Assembly: GCA_963774155.1 (NCBI GenBank)
Contig: CAVZDW010000005.1
Location: forward strand, 212,805 to 276,804
Source: DASSUW01 sp963774155
Lineage (GTDB): Bacteria; Actinomycetota; Thermoleophilia; Solirubrobacterales; Solirubrobacteraceae
Direction of reading: 5' to 3'
DNA length: 64,000 bases
A program made the position numbers and the translations under genes. The notes under the pieces are model-generated. The model worked only from the letters and a program-made list of their open reading frames with translations. It searched no databases and was not told the DNA's origin. Position 1 is the stretch's first letter; each line of letters opens with the position of its first letter. Below are positions 36,357 through 44,848 of the stretch, piece after piece.

Positions 36357-36480
36357 CGCGCACCCGCCTCCTGACGGGCGCGCCCGGTACTACAGCTTGG
36401 GTCGTCGTTCATCGACGATGGAGCGGGGAGCCATCCCCCCGCAGGATAGGCCTGCAGGTTAAGGAAATCTCAGCCCGCCA
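36357..36480 (-). promoter_or_regulatory. Structured-looking leader upstream of the CNNM pair
   Basis: Between the CNNM start and about 36480 lie several potential hairpins. Arms GCGGGG (36423-36428) and CCCCGC (36437-36442) can pair, as can GCAGG (36441-36445) and CCTGC (36451-36455), and these two are mutually exclusive. CGTCG (36403-36407) pairs with CGACG (36413-36417), and a 12-base palindrome lies at 36375-36386. Alternative pairings suggest an RNA switch, but the sequence does not fit a riboswitch family I can name. Confidence 0.35.
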
Positions 36481-37261
36481 CGGTTGACGCCGCCCGCCGC
36501 CAGCCGAAGTGCCGGCGCAGGATGTGGTTCCACGGATTCGCTCGCACACAGCGTCCGTGGACGATCAGGACCGGGTCTCCTCGATCGCGCCCGGTTTCCA
36601 TCCTTCCCACTGAATCGCCCGTGACACCGCTGCTCAACAGGCACGTCCACACGGCCGAGAGCGCGGAGATATCAAACGCACACCTCGGCGCCCGCCGGTC
36701 CCGACAAGCGTGCGCAGCTCCGTCTCGGCGATGTCGGGACCGATCTCGATGAGGCGCAAATCCGGGCGCGAGCCAGCGCGCGGTCAGCCGCGGCCCGACT
36801 GCCGTCTCCGCCAACGGCCGCGACTTCGGCAAGTACCAGTTCGAGCCCTGGCGCGGTGGTCTGCGGGGGCCACTAGTGTTCTGATTCGGAAGTTCGGTGG
36901 CACCACTGACGCCGACGCGGGGTGGCGGGCTTGGCGAACAGCGGCTGGGTGGGGAGGCTGGGTCGCCGGCCGGGTTGGTCTGCCGAGTGTCGAGTTTGTC
37001 GGCCATAGGCCGCGAAGTCGACAACGGACGACCGGGGCGGCCGGCTCCTCGTCCCTTACCCAGCGGGGTTACGCCAGGGCCATGACCGGATGCCGGCAGG
37101 CACGAGGCCGGCGCCGCCGACTGCCAACGAAATTTTGCATCAGGACGCTAGGCGTAAGTCCCGAGCAGACGCGCTAGCGCGACGAGGCAACGCACCCTCA
37201 AGGCAAACGGGATCGACTGCGGGGCCGGTCCCGTTCTCGAAGCACTGGTGGACTCGAGCGG
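36481..37261. other. 780-base stretch without a supportable gene
   Basis: Frames on both strands look random, with Arg/Ser-rich shadows and irregular codon use, and composition is a little more A/T rich near 37110-37150. A short plus-strand segment near 36816-36886 reads like the end of a protein (GRDFGKYQFEPWRGGL) before a stop; it may be a remnant. I see no tRNA, insertion sequence or promoter that I could defend. Confidence 0.4.
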
Positions 37262-37582
37262 TCAGCGATGCGCCGGCTCCAGCATCTCGGCGATCGCGCG
37301 GCTCACCATCACCTCGCCACCGAAACGGCCCATCGATTCGATCTTGAAGTCTTGGAGTTCCTCTGCGATCCACTGCGCCGCCAGTTCGTTTGAGGCTTCG
37401 GCCTGCTCGGCGTCACGGAAGAGGGTGAGGGACGCGACGGTCCGCTCCCCGGTCTGGACGGCCTGGTACGCGATGAAGCCCGGCTCACGAGCCATGGCCT
37501 CGGCAAAGTCGCGGTCGACGCGGTGCATGAGACCGTCGATCGAGCCCGTCCCGACACGATAGGTCCGGATGCTCACGTGCAT
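37262..37582 (-). CDS. Dimeric alpha/beta-barrel (ABM-like) protein
   Basis: The 106-residue product starts MHVSIRTYRVGTGSIDGLMH. It has the strand-helix-strand order of the antibiotic-biosynthesis monooxygenase/EthD superfamily: IDGLMHRVDRDFAEAMAREP, GFIAYQAVQTGERTVASLTL, and FRDAEQAEASNELAAQWIAE. Such proteins are homodimers, often acting on quinones or haem or with no known substrate. No catalytic residue stands out. The gene stands alone in an otherwise empty stretch, with no operon partner. It is similar in size and plan to the frameshifted protein at 44849. Confidence 0.8.
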   Translation of the reverse strand: MHVSIRTYRVGTGSIDGLMHRVDRDFAEAMAREPGFIAYQAVQTGERTVASLTLFRDAEQAEASNELAAQWIAEELQDFKIESMGRFGGEVMVSRAIAEMLEPAHR

Positions 37583-37802
37583 GGGGCTCCTCTCAAGTCA
37601 ACCGGCTACAGGCGCCGCAGGCACGGGGCAGAGCGCGAACCGCCGGGCACGATCGCGGTGTCCCGTGGGCCGTTTCGCCTTGGATTGTCATGGGCCACTG
37701 GGTGGTCAGTCAAGCTCGGGGTGCGAGCCGGGTCGTCAACTCCCGGCCCGCGCGCGGACGGTTCTCGGCTTCTTCACCCTGCGCGCGGGCCAACCCTCTT
37801 GA

Positions 37803-38519
37803 GTGGTCGTGGTGATCCCGCTGTACGCGCACCGGCTCGGCCGCGCCTACGGGCCCGACAACTCGCGGACGGCGCTGGCGGGCGCGGTTGCCGCGGACGC
37901 CGACGGGTTGGAGTGCGACGTGTGCCTGACCGCGGACGGCGGGCTCGTGCTGTTGCACGACCCGTGGCTGCCGGTCGGCACGGACCTCGAGGGATGGGCA
38001 CACGAGCGCACGACCGCCGAGCTGCGCCGCGCGCGGCTCCCCGGCGGCGAGCCGCCGCTCTTCGTCGACGACCTGCTCGAGGCGGCGCCGCGCGATCTCG
38101 TGCTCCAGTTCGAGGTCAAGGCGCACGCCGACCCCGAGCTCGCCACGCGAACCGTCGACGCGCTCGCCGCGGCGCTGGCCCGTGCTGCCGGCCGCCGCGT
38201 CGAGGTCCTCTCGTTCACCTCGGCCGCCTGCGCCCGCGCCGCCTCGCTGGGGCTGCCGGCGCGGCTGGTCATCTGGGCCGACTACGCGCCGCAGGCCCTC
38301 GCGCATTGGGCGGTACGCCACCACGTCACGGGCGTGTGCGTGGAGCACTTCGTGCTCTCGCGCCCGCTCGTGGCCGCGCTGCGCCGACGCGGGCTGAGCG
38401 TCACGACGGGAACGGTGAACGACGCGGCGCTGCTGCACCGCGTGGCGGCGCTCGGCGTCGACGCCGTGACGACCGACGATCCCGCGGCCCTGCGCGCGCG
38501 GCTCGCCGTCGCCGCCTAG
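37803..38519 (+). CDS. Glycerophosphodiester phosphodiesterase (cytoplasmic)
   Basis: The 238-residue protein carries the GDPD fold. The usual HRG motif is replaced by HRLGRAYGPDNSRTALAGAV near the N-terminus, followed by ADGLECDVCLTADGGLVLLH (metal Glu and Asp; HD in the next residues), QFEVKAHADPELATRTVDAL and the closing SVTTGTVNDAALLHRVAALG, VDAVTTDDP. It has no signal peptide, so it acts in the cytoplasm. HR-L instead of HRG is a departure from the family consensus. GTG 37803 is the earliest start; two more GTG codons follow within ten bases. Its stop overlaps the convergent methyltransferase by four bases. Confidence 0.85.
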   Translation: MVVVIPLYAHRLGRAYGPDNSRTALAGAVAADADGLECDVCLTADGGLVLLHDPWLPVGTDLEGWAHERTTAELRRARLPGGEPPLFVDDLLEAAPRDLVLQFEVKAHADPELATRTVDALAAALARAAGRRVEVLSFTSAACARAASLGLPARLVIWADYAPQALAHWAVRHHVTGVCVEHFVLSRPLVAALRRRGLSVTTGTVNDAALLHRVAALGVDAVTTDDPAALRARLAVAA

Positions 38520-39307
38520 GACGGCCTCGTCAGCGTCGCGATGATGCGCGGGTGCCCGTCCACGACGACGGTGCCGTCGACGCGCGCCGTGCTCAGGCCG
38601 GCCAGCTGGGCGATCGCGGCCAGGCCGCCCGTTCCGAACGCCCAATAGACGTAGTCGTCGCCGGCGTAGACGCCGCCCGGCTGCTGGACCTCGATCGTGC
38701 GCGTGTCGAGACGCCCGTCGTTCGCGATCCCGTAGGTCTCGACCAGCAGCCGCCCGCCGGGCGCGAGCAGCGCGGCCAGGCGCCGCACCAGCCCCAGCGG
38801 GTTCTCGACCCGGTGCAGGATCCCGAAGCAGAGCACGACGTCGAAGGGCTCCGCCGCGCCGTCGAGCGCGAGCGCGTCGCCGCGGCGGTACTCCACGCGC
38901 GAGTCGAGCAGCTCGGCGATCGTCGCGAAGCCCTCGCCTCCCCGCAGCTCGATCCCCCAGCGGGCGCGCACCCACGCCACGTACTGCTCGTTGTCCACGG
39001 CGACCACGTGGGCCGCGTCCCGGTGCTCGGCGAGGAACGCGTAGAAGCCGTCGAACGTGCCGACGTCGAGCACCCGCTCGCCGGCGAAGGACTGTGGCAG
39101 GAACGGCACGCGGTAGCTGTGGTCGCGCGCGACGCCCGGCGTGTAGATCCCGTGCTCGCGGTTGAGCGCGAACGTGTGGAACCAGAGCGGGACGCGCTCG
39201 AGCGCGCGTCGCGCGGCCGCAGGGTCGGCCTCGATGGGCAACAGGTCCGCGACGGCCCGCTCGGCATCCGTAACGACGGGGAGCGCGCGTCCGGCAGGGC
39301 TCGCCAT
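38516..39307 (-). CDS. SAM-dependent methyltransferase (CmoB-like)
   Basis: The 263-residue product starts MASPAGRALPVVTDAERAVA. It has a segment typical of DUF1698/tRNA-mo5U34 methyltransferase-like enzymes (WFHTFALNREHGIYTPG; SYRVPFLPQSFAGERVLDVG). The SAM pocket is GERVLDVGTFDGFYAFLAEH (motif I), AVDNEQYVAWVRARWGIEL, ALDGAAEPFDVVLCFGILHR and LLVETYGIANDG. A tRNA target is possible but without other wobble-uridine genes nearby it may act on small molecules. ATG 39307 is a clean start. Confidence 0.87.
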   Translation of the reverse strand: MASPAGRALPVVTDAERAVADLLPIEADPAAARRALERVPLWFHTFALNREHGIYTPGVARDHSYRVPFLPQSFAGERVLDVGTFDGFYAFLAEHRDAAHVVAVDNEQYVAWVRARWGIELRGGEGFATIAELLDSRVEYRRGDALALDGAAEPFDVVLCFGILHRVENPLGLVRRLAALLAPGGRLLVETYGIANDGRLDTRTIEVQQPGGVYAGDDYVYWAFGTGGLAAIAQLAGLSTARVDGTVVVDGHPRIIATLTRPS

Positions 39308-39390
39308 GGCACACCTCGTGTTGTCAGGTCGTCAACGAAGTGTGAACGAAGGCGGACCGACATTCCAGTGCCCTCGTCCGCGCGCGCACC

Positions 39391-39822
39391 ATGAGCCTGC
39401 GCGAGAGCCTTTCCCCGGAGCTTGCAAGGAACCGCCCGCCTCGGGGTCCGCTGCCGCCTAGACTCGCGCGGGTGGCCTGGAGCCTCGGGACGTGCACGCA
39501 GCTTGGCTGCGATGCGCCCGCGGTCGCCACCGTGGGCGTGAAGACTCGGAGTGGCGAGCAGCGATTTGGCCTCTGCCAGATCCACTACGCGGAGGCGACG
39601 ATGCCCTGCGCGGTGGATGGCTGCTTGATGCTGGGCGAGCACGACATCGCGCTCAGCCGACGCCTGTCCGACGGGACGGAGCGCATCGAGCAGGTGCGCA
39701 TCTGCGCCGAGCACTGGCAGCAGGTCCGGAACGCCGTTCCCCTGAGCATCGACGGCGTGTACCTGGTGAACGACGGGCACGGCCGGCTCGAGGCGATGCC
39801 CGACAGGACGCGTCGCGGGTAA
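39391..39822 (+). CDS. Putative zinc-binding protein, 143 residues
   Basis: The product has four Cys/His clusters in order: GTCTQLGCDAPA, GLCQIHYA, PCAVDGCLML and ICAEHWQQVR. The pattern suggests two small zinc knuckles in a protein of about 110 residues. The ATG at 39391 gives a longer, less coding-like N-terminal 27 residues; GTG 39472 (VAWSLGTCTQLG) may be the true start. Function is unknown. It lies between the CmoB-like gene and the alpha/beta hydrolase, and converges on the hydrolase. Confidence 0.65.
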   Translation: MSLRESLSPELARNRPPRGPLPPRLARVAWSLGTCTQLGCDAPAVATVGVKTRSGEQRFGLCQIHYAEATMPCAVDGCLMLGEHDIALSRRLSDGTERIEQVRICAEHWQQVRNAVPLSIDGVYLVNDGHGRLEAMPDRTRRG

Positions 39823-39834
39823 GCGTCGCGCTGC

Positions 39835-40683
39835 CTAGTCGCCTGACCGGGTCTCGAGCACTTCCGCGATGAAAGCCTGCACCTCTGGTGCCGCCGGATT
39901 GATCAGATGGCCGCCGCTGACCAGCGCGGTTCGAGCGTTGGGGAGAGCGTCTGCCAGCGCGACGGTCGGCTCGCGCAGCTCGGGCCTGGAGTCGGTTGCC
40001 GCTACCAGCAGCACGGGCTGCTCGATGCTGGCGAGCGCGGCGGTGTCGGCCTGCAGCCACCATTCGCCTTGCAGCTCGGCAAGGATCGCCGGGCCGTTCT
40101 GGGTGAACATCCGTCTGAGCTCCTCCGGGAACGAGCGCCAGGCGCTCTCGCCCAGCACTTCGCCGAAGAGTGCCTCGGCGACCGCGTCGACACCGTCGTG
40201 CGCTGCCACCTGGCGCAGATGGTCGGCGAGCGCATCCATCCACTCGGCCGTCGCCGGCGCGAGCTCGCGCGGCGCGTCGCCCTCGAGCAGGACCACCGCG
40301 CGCACGCGGTCGGGATAGCGGAGCGCGAGGTCGGTCGCCACGGTCGCCCCGTAGCTGCGGCCGATCACCACAGCCGGCGCGGCCCCAAGAGCATCGACAA
40401 GCCCGGCCGCGTCGTCGGCGTGCTCGGCGACGCTGGTGCGCTCGTAGGGTTCGGGGCGCTCGCTGCGAGTGCAGCCGCGGCGGTCGTACGAGATCACGCG
40501 GCCAAGTCGCGCCAGCTCCCGGACCGCGTCGCTCCACACCAGCGCGGAGCTCGAGCACCCGTGGATGCAAAGGATCGGGGCCCCGCTGCCGTGCTCCTCG
40601 TAGTAGAGGCGGACGCCATTGACCGTCCGCGTCCCATCTTCCTCATGGTGACGGTCGGATGCGACTGTTGGTGTCGTGGGCAT
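39835..40683 (-). CDS. Alpha/beta hydrolase
   Basis: ATG 40683 follows GGGAGG. The 282-residue hydrolase has an oxyanion-hole motif near the N-terminus (LCIHGCSSSALVWSDAVREL), the nucleophile elbow AVVIGRSYGATVATDLALRY (G-x-S-x-G with Ser), an acidic residue in QPVLLVAATDSRPEL and the catalytic His near GGHLINPAAPEVQAFI. It is a typical small esterase or C-C bond hydrolase of unknown substrate. The gene lies 90 bases upstream of the HD/LuxR gene's stop, on the same strand. Its longer frame to 40749 is not supported. Confidence 0.92.
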   Translation of the reverse strand: MPTTPTVASDRHHEEDGTRTVNGVRLYYEEHGSGAPILCIHGCSSSALVWSDAVRELARLGRVISYDRRGCTRSERPEPYERTSVAEHADDAAGLVDALGAAPAVVIGRSYGATVATDLALRYPDRVRAVVLLEGDAPRELAPATAEWMDALADHLRQVAAHDGVDAVAEALFGEVLGESAWRSFPEELRRMFTQNGPAILAELQGEWWLQADTAALASIEQPVLLVAATDSRPELREPTVALADALPNARTALVSGGHLINPAAPEVQAFIAEVLETRSGD

Positions 40684-40773
40684 TGCTACCTCCCGAACGG
40701 GGATTGGGTGAATGCGCGCGACGCTACGCGCGCGATCCACCCACGCCATCGGGAGAAGTCCCCATCCTTCGCC

Positions 40774-42339
40774 CTACTCGGCCAGGTCGTGCTGCATGGC
40801 GAACAAGGCGGCTCCGACGCGGGTCGAGACGCCGGTCTTGGCGTAGATGTGCTCGACGTGGTGGCCCGCGGTCTTCTCCGTGATGACGAGCGCGTCGGCG
40901 ATCTGCTTGCTCGTTCGACCGCGCGCGATGAGGCGCAGGACCTCGACCTCCCGGTCGCTCAGCCCGGCCGGGTAGCCCTGCCGCACGTTCAGCGGTGCCG
41001 CGCCCGCCGCCTCCAGTACGGCGTCCACCGCTCGCTTGTCGAGCCTCCCTGCGCGCACGATCTCGCCGAGCTCGGTTCGAGCGTCCGCCGAGCTCAGTGC
41101 TCTTCGGTGGGGGCGATCGTGGGTCATGGCGTCATAGGTGTCGGCGGCGGCCAGCAGGCGAGCGCCGATGCTCAGCTGCGCGGCCGTGGCTCCGCGGTGG
41201 TAGCCCGAGCCGTCGAGCCGCTCGTGATGGGAGCCCGAGAGCAGGGCGAGCGGCGCGAGCGCGCCGGAGCGCTCGAGCACGCGCTCGGTGTAGTAGGGGT
41301 GCAGGCGAACCCGCTCCTGCTCGCCCGCGCTCAACGGCCCCGGCTTCTCCCAGATCCCGTTGGGCACCGCCACCCTCCCGACGTCATGGAGAAAGCCCGC
41401 GGCGCGGACCTCCGAGACCGCGGCGCGCGAGCAGCCGAGCGCCTCGGCGCCCCTCGCGGCGAGCTCGGCGACCCGGGTGGAATGCCCGAGGAGGAAGTCG
41501 AGCTTGATGTCGGTGAACTCCCCGAACGCACGCGCCACCGACGCCAGCCCAGCGCTCGAGATCGTCGCGACGGGCTGCGGCTCGGCGTCGATCACGCCCT
41601 GCCAGGCGTCAGGAACGTCGGCCGCGCGCAGCAGGGCGTCGGGGTCGGCGAGCGCAACGTCGACGACCTGGGGGTCGTAGCCGCGACCGCGGCGACGCTC
41701 CAGCGCCGCGACCGCCGCGTCCCGGTCGCGCGCGTCCGCGATGACGACCAGGTCGTGGACGACGCAGACGACGCGCAGCGGACGCGAGATCTCCTCCCCA
41801 GCCGCGCCGCCCGGCAACCCCTTGCCGTCCCAGCGCTCCATCAACTGGCCGAGCGCGAACGCGACCGCCTCAGGCATGTGCAGCCGCTGGGCGAGCAGCG
41901 TCGCGCCCTCGCACAGGTTCGCCGCCATCAGCTCGGCTTGCTTGTTGCCTCCGGCCAGCATCTTGACGACCAGACGGGCGCGCTCGGGCAGCGGCCTGTC
42001 GTCCGCCAGACGACGGACGAGGTGCCGCACCTCCTCCGACGGCTCCGATGCCAGGCCGACGGCCCGCGCGGCACGCAGAAAGTGGATGTCGTCACCCCCA
42101 GCCCAGCTGGCGAAGTACGGCGCCGCCCCGGTGCAGCCCACATGCGCCAACAGCGCGACGTAGTAGACATCAGAGCGCTCCTCCGCCGAGCAGCCGAGCC
42201 GATCCGCCAGCTCGAGCGCCGCCAGGCAGACGCCGAGCTCGTGCTCGAGCGGCCGCCCCAGACCGAGGTCGGTCGCCAGCGACAGCGCCGCCATCAGCTC
42301 CGCCAGGCGAATCCGATCATCGGGGCGCGCCGTCGCCAC
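40774..42339 (-). CDS. HD-domain/LuxR fusion regulator
   Basis: The 521-residue protein is the intact paralogue of the gene at 14725. It begins DDRIRLAELMAALSLATDLG. The HD core has GFLHDVGRVAVPNGIWEKPG and HHERLDGSGYHRGATAAQLS, which resembles HD-GYP phosphodiesterases but with GYHRG in place of GYPxG. The C-terminal LuxR HTH is GLSDREVEVLRLIARGRTSK, ALVITEKTAGHHVEHIYAKT, GVSTRVGAALFAMQHDLAE. It has no receiver or membrane helix, so the HD part may sense a nucleotide. This gene appears to control its own region; no clear operon. Confidence 0.92.
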   Translation of the reverse strand: MATARPDDRIRLAELMAALSLATDLGLGRPLEHELGVCLAALELADRLGCSAEERSDVYYVALLAHVGCTGAAPYFASWAGGDDIHFLRAARAVGLASEPSEEVRHLVRRLADDRPLPERARLVVKMLAGGNKQAELMAANLCEGATLLAQRLHMPEAVAFALGQLMERWDGKGLPGGAAGEEISRPLRVVCVVHDLVVIADARDRDAAVAALERRRGRGYDPQVVDVALADPDALLRAADVPDAWQGVIDAEPQPVATISSAGLASVARAFGEFTDIKLDFLLGHSTRVAELAARGAEALGCSRAAVSEVRAAGFLHDVGRVAVPNGIWEKPGPLSAGEQERVRLHPYYTERVLERSGALAPLALLSGSHHERLDGSGYHRGATAAQLSIGARLLAAADTYDAMTHDRPHRRALSSADARTELGEIVRAGRLDKRAVDAVLEAAGAAPLNVRQGYPAGLSDREVEVLRLIARGRTSKQIADALVITEKTAGHHVEHIYAKTGVSTRVGAALFAMQHDLAE

Positions 42340-42637
42340 GTCGCGAGTCTAGATCGAGCCCCGCCCAGCGAGGATCCGCTCCGTGCCGCACTCGCGTTTC
42401 GCGCATTGCGATAGCGCGGCCGGCCCGCTCAGAGTGCCGCCTGTCCACAGAGGCGTCACGATCGCGACGGCTGCGATCCGACCGCTGCTTTGCATGGGGA
42501 ACCAGTGGTCGCGCCGCATGACGCACTGTTGGTTCTCTCGGGAGCGTCGCCGCCGCCGGCCTTGCCGACGTGCTGAGCATTTCCGCTCCAGTGACGGCGG
42601 CTCGGGCGGCATCTGGCCGCCCGAGCCGTGCGAGCTG

Positions 42638-43090
42638 CTAGCCGCGGTAGGTGCTGTCGAACGGTCCGGTCTCGCCGTTGGGACCAACGCAGGAGACCCA
42701 GTCGGACTGCTGGGACGTGGGGATCGTGCACGTGCTTGAGCGGTAGTACGAGCCATCGGCGTGGTACCAGTAGATCGTCACGGTCCCCTTCCACCACCAG
42801 CCGGCGAGCGGATTGCAGCGCGGGCCGAACTTGGGCTCGGTCCACAGGACCCGCACGTCGGGGCTGGCCGTGGAGAGGCCGTTCTGGTTCGGGCCGAGGA
42901 TGACGGCCTTGCCGAACGTGGTCAGCACGGACGCGCAAATCTGAATCTGCTGGCCGTTGGTGCCGGCGTGGGCGGCCGCGGGCCGGCCGAGCGCGCCGGC
43001 GCCAAGGGCCAGCACCGCGGCCGCGGCGACGACGGCCAGCCGGGTGAGGGGTCGGCGGAGGGAGAAAGCGGGAAGCGGGGAAGCGATCAT
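42638..43090 (-). CDS. Secreted protein with four to five cysteines
   Basis: The 150-residue product has a signal peptide (LTRLAVVAAAAVLALGAGAL, cleavage after AHA). The mature part, about 105 residues, has aromatic-rich strands: LNPLAGWWWKGTVTIYWYHAD-like, with the shorter certain segments GWWWKGTVTIYWY and GSYYRSSTCTIPTSQQSDWV. Cysteines occur in CASVLTTFG, GPRCNPLAG, STCTIP and SCVGPNGETG, which suggests two disulphides. No family is recognised. Transcribed alone; the next minus-strand gene is more than 180 bases away. Confidence 0.72.
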   Translation of the reverse strand: MIASPLPAFSLRRPLTRLAVVAAAAVLALGAGALGRPAAAHAGTNGQQIQICASVLTTFGKAVILGPNQNGLSTASPDVRVLWTEPKFGPRCNPLAGWWWKGTVTIYWYHADGSYYRSSTCTIPTSQQSDWVSCVGPNGETGPFDSTYRG

Positions 43091-43272
43091 GGCGCCTAAG
43101 TCCAGCTCCCGCGGCAGTCGTTACTGGCGGCGCGGGGAACTTTTTCATCCCTGCTAGCGATTGAGTTCGGCCGGGCGGGGCCTGCTCCGGGTGCGACGCC
43201 TAGTGGGTGTTGCAGTTGGCGCGGGGAACAGTCGATCCGCGCTCGCACCGCGGCTGGAGACCGCGTAGACAG

Positions 43273-43506
43273 CTAGAGGACATTCATCGGAAGCGCGGCG
43301 AGCCCAGCGCTGCGACAGGTAGCGCGGCACCGAGGAGGACGTTGCGAGGCTCGAGGGAACCCGGAGCGCCGACCCAACGAGCATTCTCGGGAAGATTGCG
43401 TGATGTGTCGACGTGTCCGCGGAGTAGCGCAACCACCACGAGCACCGATCGCGAACACGGCGGCGACGCCCGCGGCGATGAGAGCTGCGATCAGGAGCGG
43501 GTCCAT
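43273..43506 (-). CDS. Possible small membrane protein, 77 residues
   Basis: ATG 43506 opens MDPLLIAALIAAGVAAVFAI, a single membrane helix, followed by a basic, Cys/Arg/Ser-rich tail with little secondary structure (RRSGFPRASQRPPRC). The tail looks like shadow sequence, so the reading frame may end earlier in reality. AAGGCGG precedes the start. The case for a gene is weak; the alternative is intergenic DNA. Confidence 0.3.
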   Translation of the reverse strand: MDPLLIAALIAAGVAAVFAIGARGGCATPRTRRHITQSSRECSLGRRSGFPRASQRPPRCRATCRSAGLAALPMNVL

Positions 43507-43599
43507 GTCGGCGGCCGCCTTCGTCGAATCACAGCCAGTTGGCCGTGACACCCACCGTTTCGGCAACGACCGGAGACGAGGCCGTGGGTCGAGGTGCGG

Positions 43600-43629
43600 C
43601 TGGCCGAGCTGCGCGAACAGCTCGGCCAG
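43600..43629. terminator. Perfect 12-base hairpin
   Basis: CTGGCCGAGCTG (43600-43611) and its complement (43618-43629) enclose a six-base loop. It lies downstream of the stop of the secreted protein gene at 43709, 80 bases on the 3' side. It may terminate that transcript, although no U-tract follows. Confidence 0.4.
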
Positions 43630-43708
43630 CGTGCGTTCAACGCTCGGTCGTCGCGGGTGTGCGGCTGCGCGCGGGCGGGCCCGCGGACCTGCGGCTGGCC
43701 GCGTAGGG

Positions 43709-44212
43709 CTACGCGTCGGCCGAGAGCAGGTTCACGCCGAGCGTGGCGCCGCAGTTGACGGTGGCCCCGGTCTGAGTGACGCTCATCCCGAGCCGCGCTC
43801 CCGCGGCCAGGTGCACGGTGTTCGCGCCCGCCAGCGACGGGTTGCCGGCCGCGCCGCCGACGTGGAGGTGGATCGGGCCGGCCGTCGTGAGGAAGCCCTC
43901 ACGCACCTGGAAGCGCGGGCTCGCCGCGCCGCCGTTGCAGTTGCCGTTGAGCGTGACGAGGTAGTTGCCGCTGACCGGGACGACGACGTGGGTCGTGCCC
44001 GAGACGGTCATGCCGTGGTTGGAGATCGCCGAGGCGTCGGCGCCGGAGATCGGCAGCGGCGTCGGGTTGAAGGCAGTGCCGGAGACGAGCGCGACGCCGC
44101 GCGCCGTGAACGACGGCGGTCCCTGTGTGGCGGCGTAGCTGACGCCGGCGGTGCCGGCGAACAGGGCGAGCAGCGCGACGAGCATCGCGGGGGTGGGGCG
44201 GCGCTTGAACAT
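43709..44212 (-). CDS. Secreted C1q/jelly-roll-like protein
   Basis: ATG 44212 follows AGGAG. The 167-residue product starts MFKRRPTPAMLVALLALFAG and has a signal peptide ending around SYAAT-QGP, a pattern very common in Solirubrobacterales. The mature part has beta-strands of a C1q/TNF type: SGTAFNPTPLPISGADASAI, VVPVSGNYLVTLNGNCNGGA, and VHLAAGARLGMSVTQTGATV. It has two cysteines. The role is unknown; the domain usually mediates binding in trimers. Transcribed alone. Confidence 0.78.
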   Translation of the reverse strand: MFKRRPTPAMLVALLALFAGTAGVSYAATQGPPSFTARGVALVSGTAFNPTPLPISGADASAISNHGMTVSGTTHVVVPVSGNYLVTLNGNCNGGAASPRFQVREGFLTTAGPIHLHVGGAAGNPSLAGANTVHLAAGARLGMSVTQTGATVNCGATLGVNLLSADA

Positions 44213-44785
44213 GGAGATGAAGCTCCTGTCGGGGTGTGGGTTCCTCCCGTTTGACGCCCTGCCGCTCGGCGCGTTCCGTGCCGGGTCCGAGCGTAAGACC
44301 CGTGTAATACGGTCAGGGCGTGTTCGGCGCCCTCGGCGACAGTGAGCTCGCGCGTTTGAGTGACGACGCGCTGATCGGCTCTGTGCGGGTAGCGGCGGGT
44401 ATGTACGGCCGCGGCGCGGGCATACACTGCGCGGCCGGCGTGGGCTGCTTGAAGGACCGTCAGATCGACCAAGGCGAGTTGGGGGTCTCATCGCCGCCCG
44501 CCTTCGTGGGCGACCGGCACGTGGGCGACGACGTGCTCCACGCGATCATCCACGAGGAGGCGTCCGCGACCCATGGCGACTTCTGCCAGCGCCAAGGGGA
44601 GGAGCCGTTCGCCGCCGTCGCGACGTGGTCCTCACGCAGATCGCGTACGCCGTGCACCAGAACTGGACGGACCCCCAGAACGGGCTGTTCCACGACATCG
44701 AATGCAGCAGCGAGACCGCAGGCGGTGGCCGCTGCCACCGCGCTTTCCCCACGAGCGTCGGGCCGTTAGCACGCGTTGGATCATA
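44213..44785. other. 570-base stretch with only a doubtful ORF
   Basis: A plus-strand frame from 44320 reads MFGALGDSELARLSDDALIG and then SSPPAFVGDRHVGDDVLHAI. Another frame around 44630-44710 reads QIAYAVHQNWTDPQNGLFHD. The two might be one decayed gene with a shift, but neither is convincing. I see no RNA gene. Confidence 0.35.
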
Positions 44786-44844
44786 CGCTTGCAATGCCAT
44801 CCGTTAGAGCGCGAAGATCTTCCGGTCGATCGACGAGAGGAGAC
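44786..44844 (+). repeat. Repeated leader motif, copy 1
   Basis: About 59 bases ahead of the barrel-protein gene share a common block with 45189-45244: CGCTTGCAAT, then CCATCC/CCAACC, then AGAGCGCGA, GAT, CGATCGACGAGAGGAGAC. The end of the block is the ribosome site. The rest may be a promoter or operator for both genes. Confidence 0.7.
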
Positions 44845-44848
44845 TGTC

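Noticed and set aside
36375..36460. M-box or Mn riboswitch upstream of the CNNM genes
   Set aside because: I compared it with the conserved sequence of those families and found no convincing match. I record only a structured-looking leader.
36470..37024. Minus-strand frame of 184 codons in the empty stretch
   Set aside because: Composition is Ser/Arg/Pro-rich without structure; no ribosome site or family resemblance.
44320..44769. Plus-strand frame starting MFGALGDSELARLS
   Set aside because: The first 30 residues look protein-like but the rest does not, and a shift would be needed near 44620. Too weak to list as a gene.
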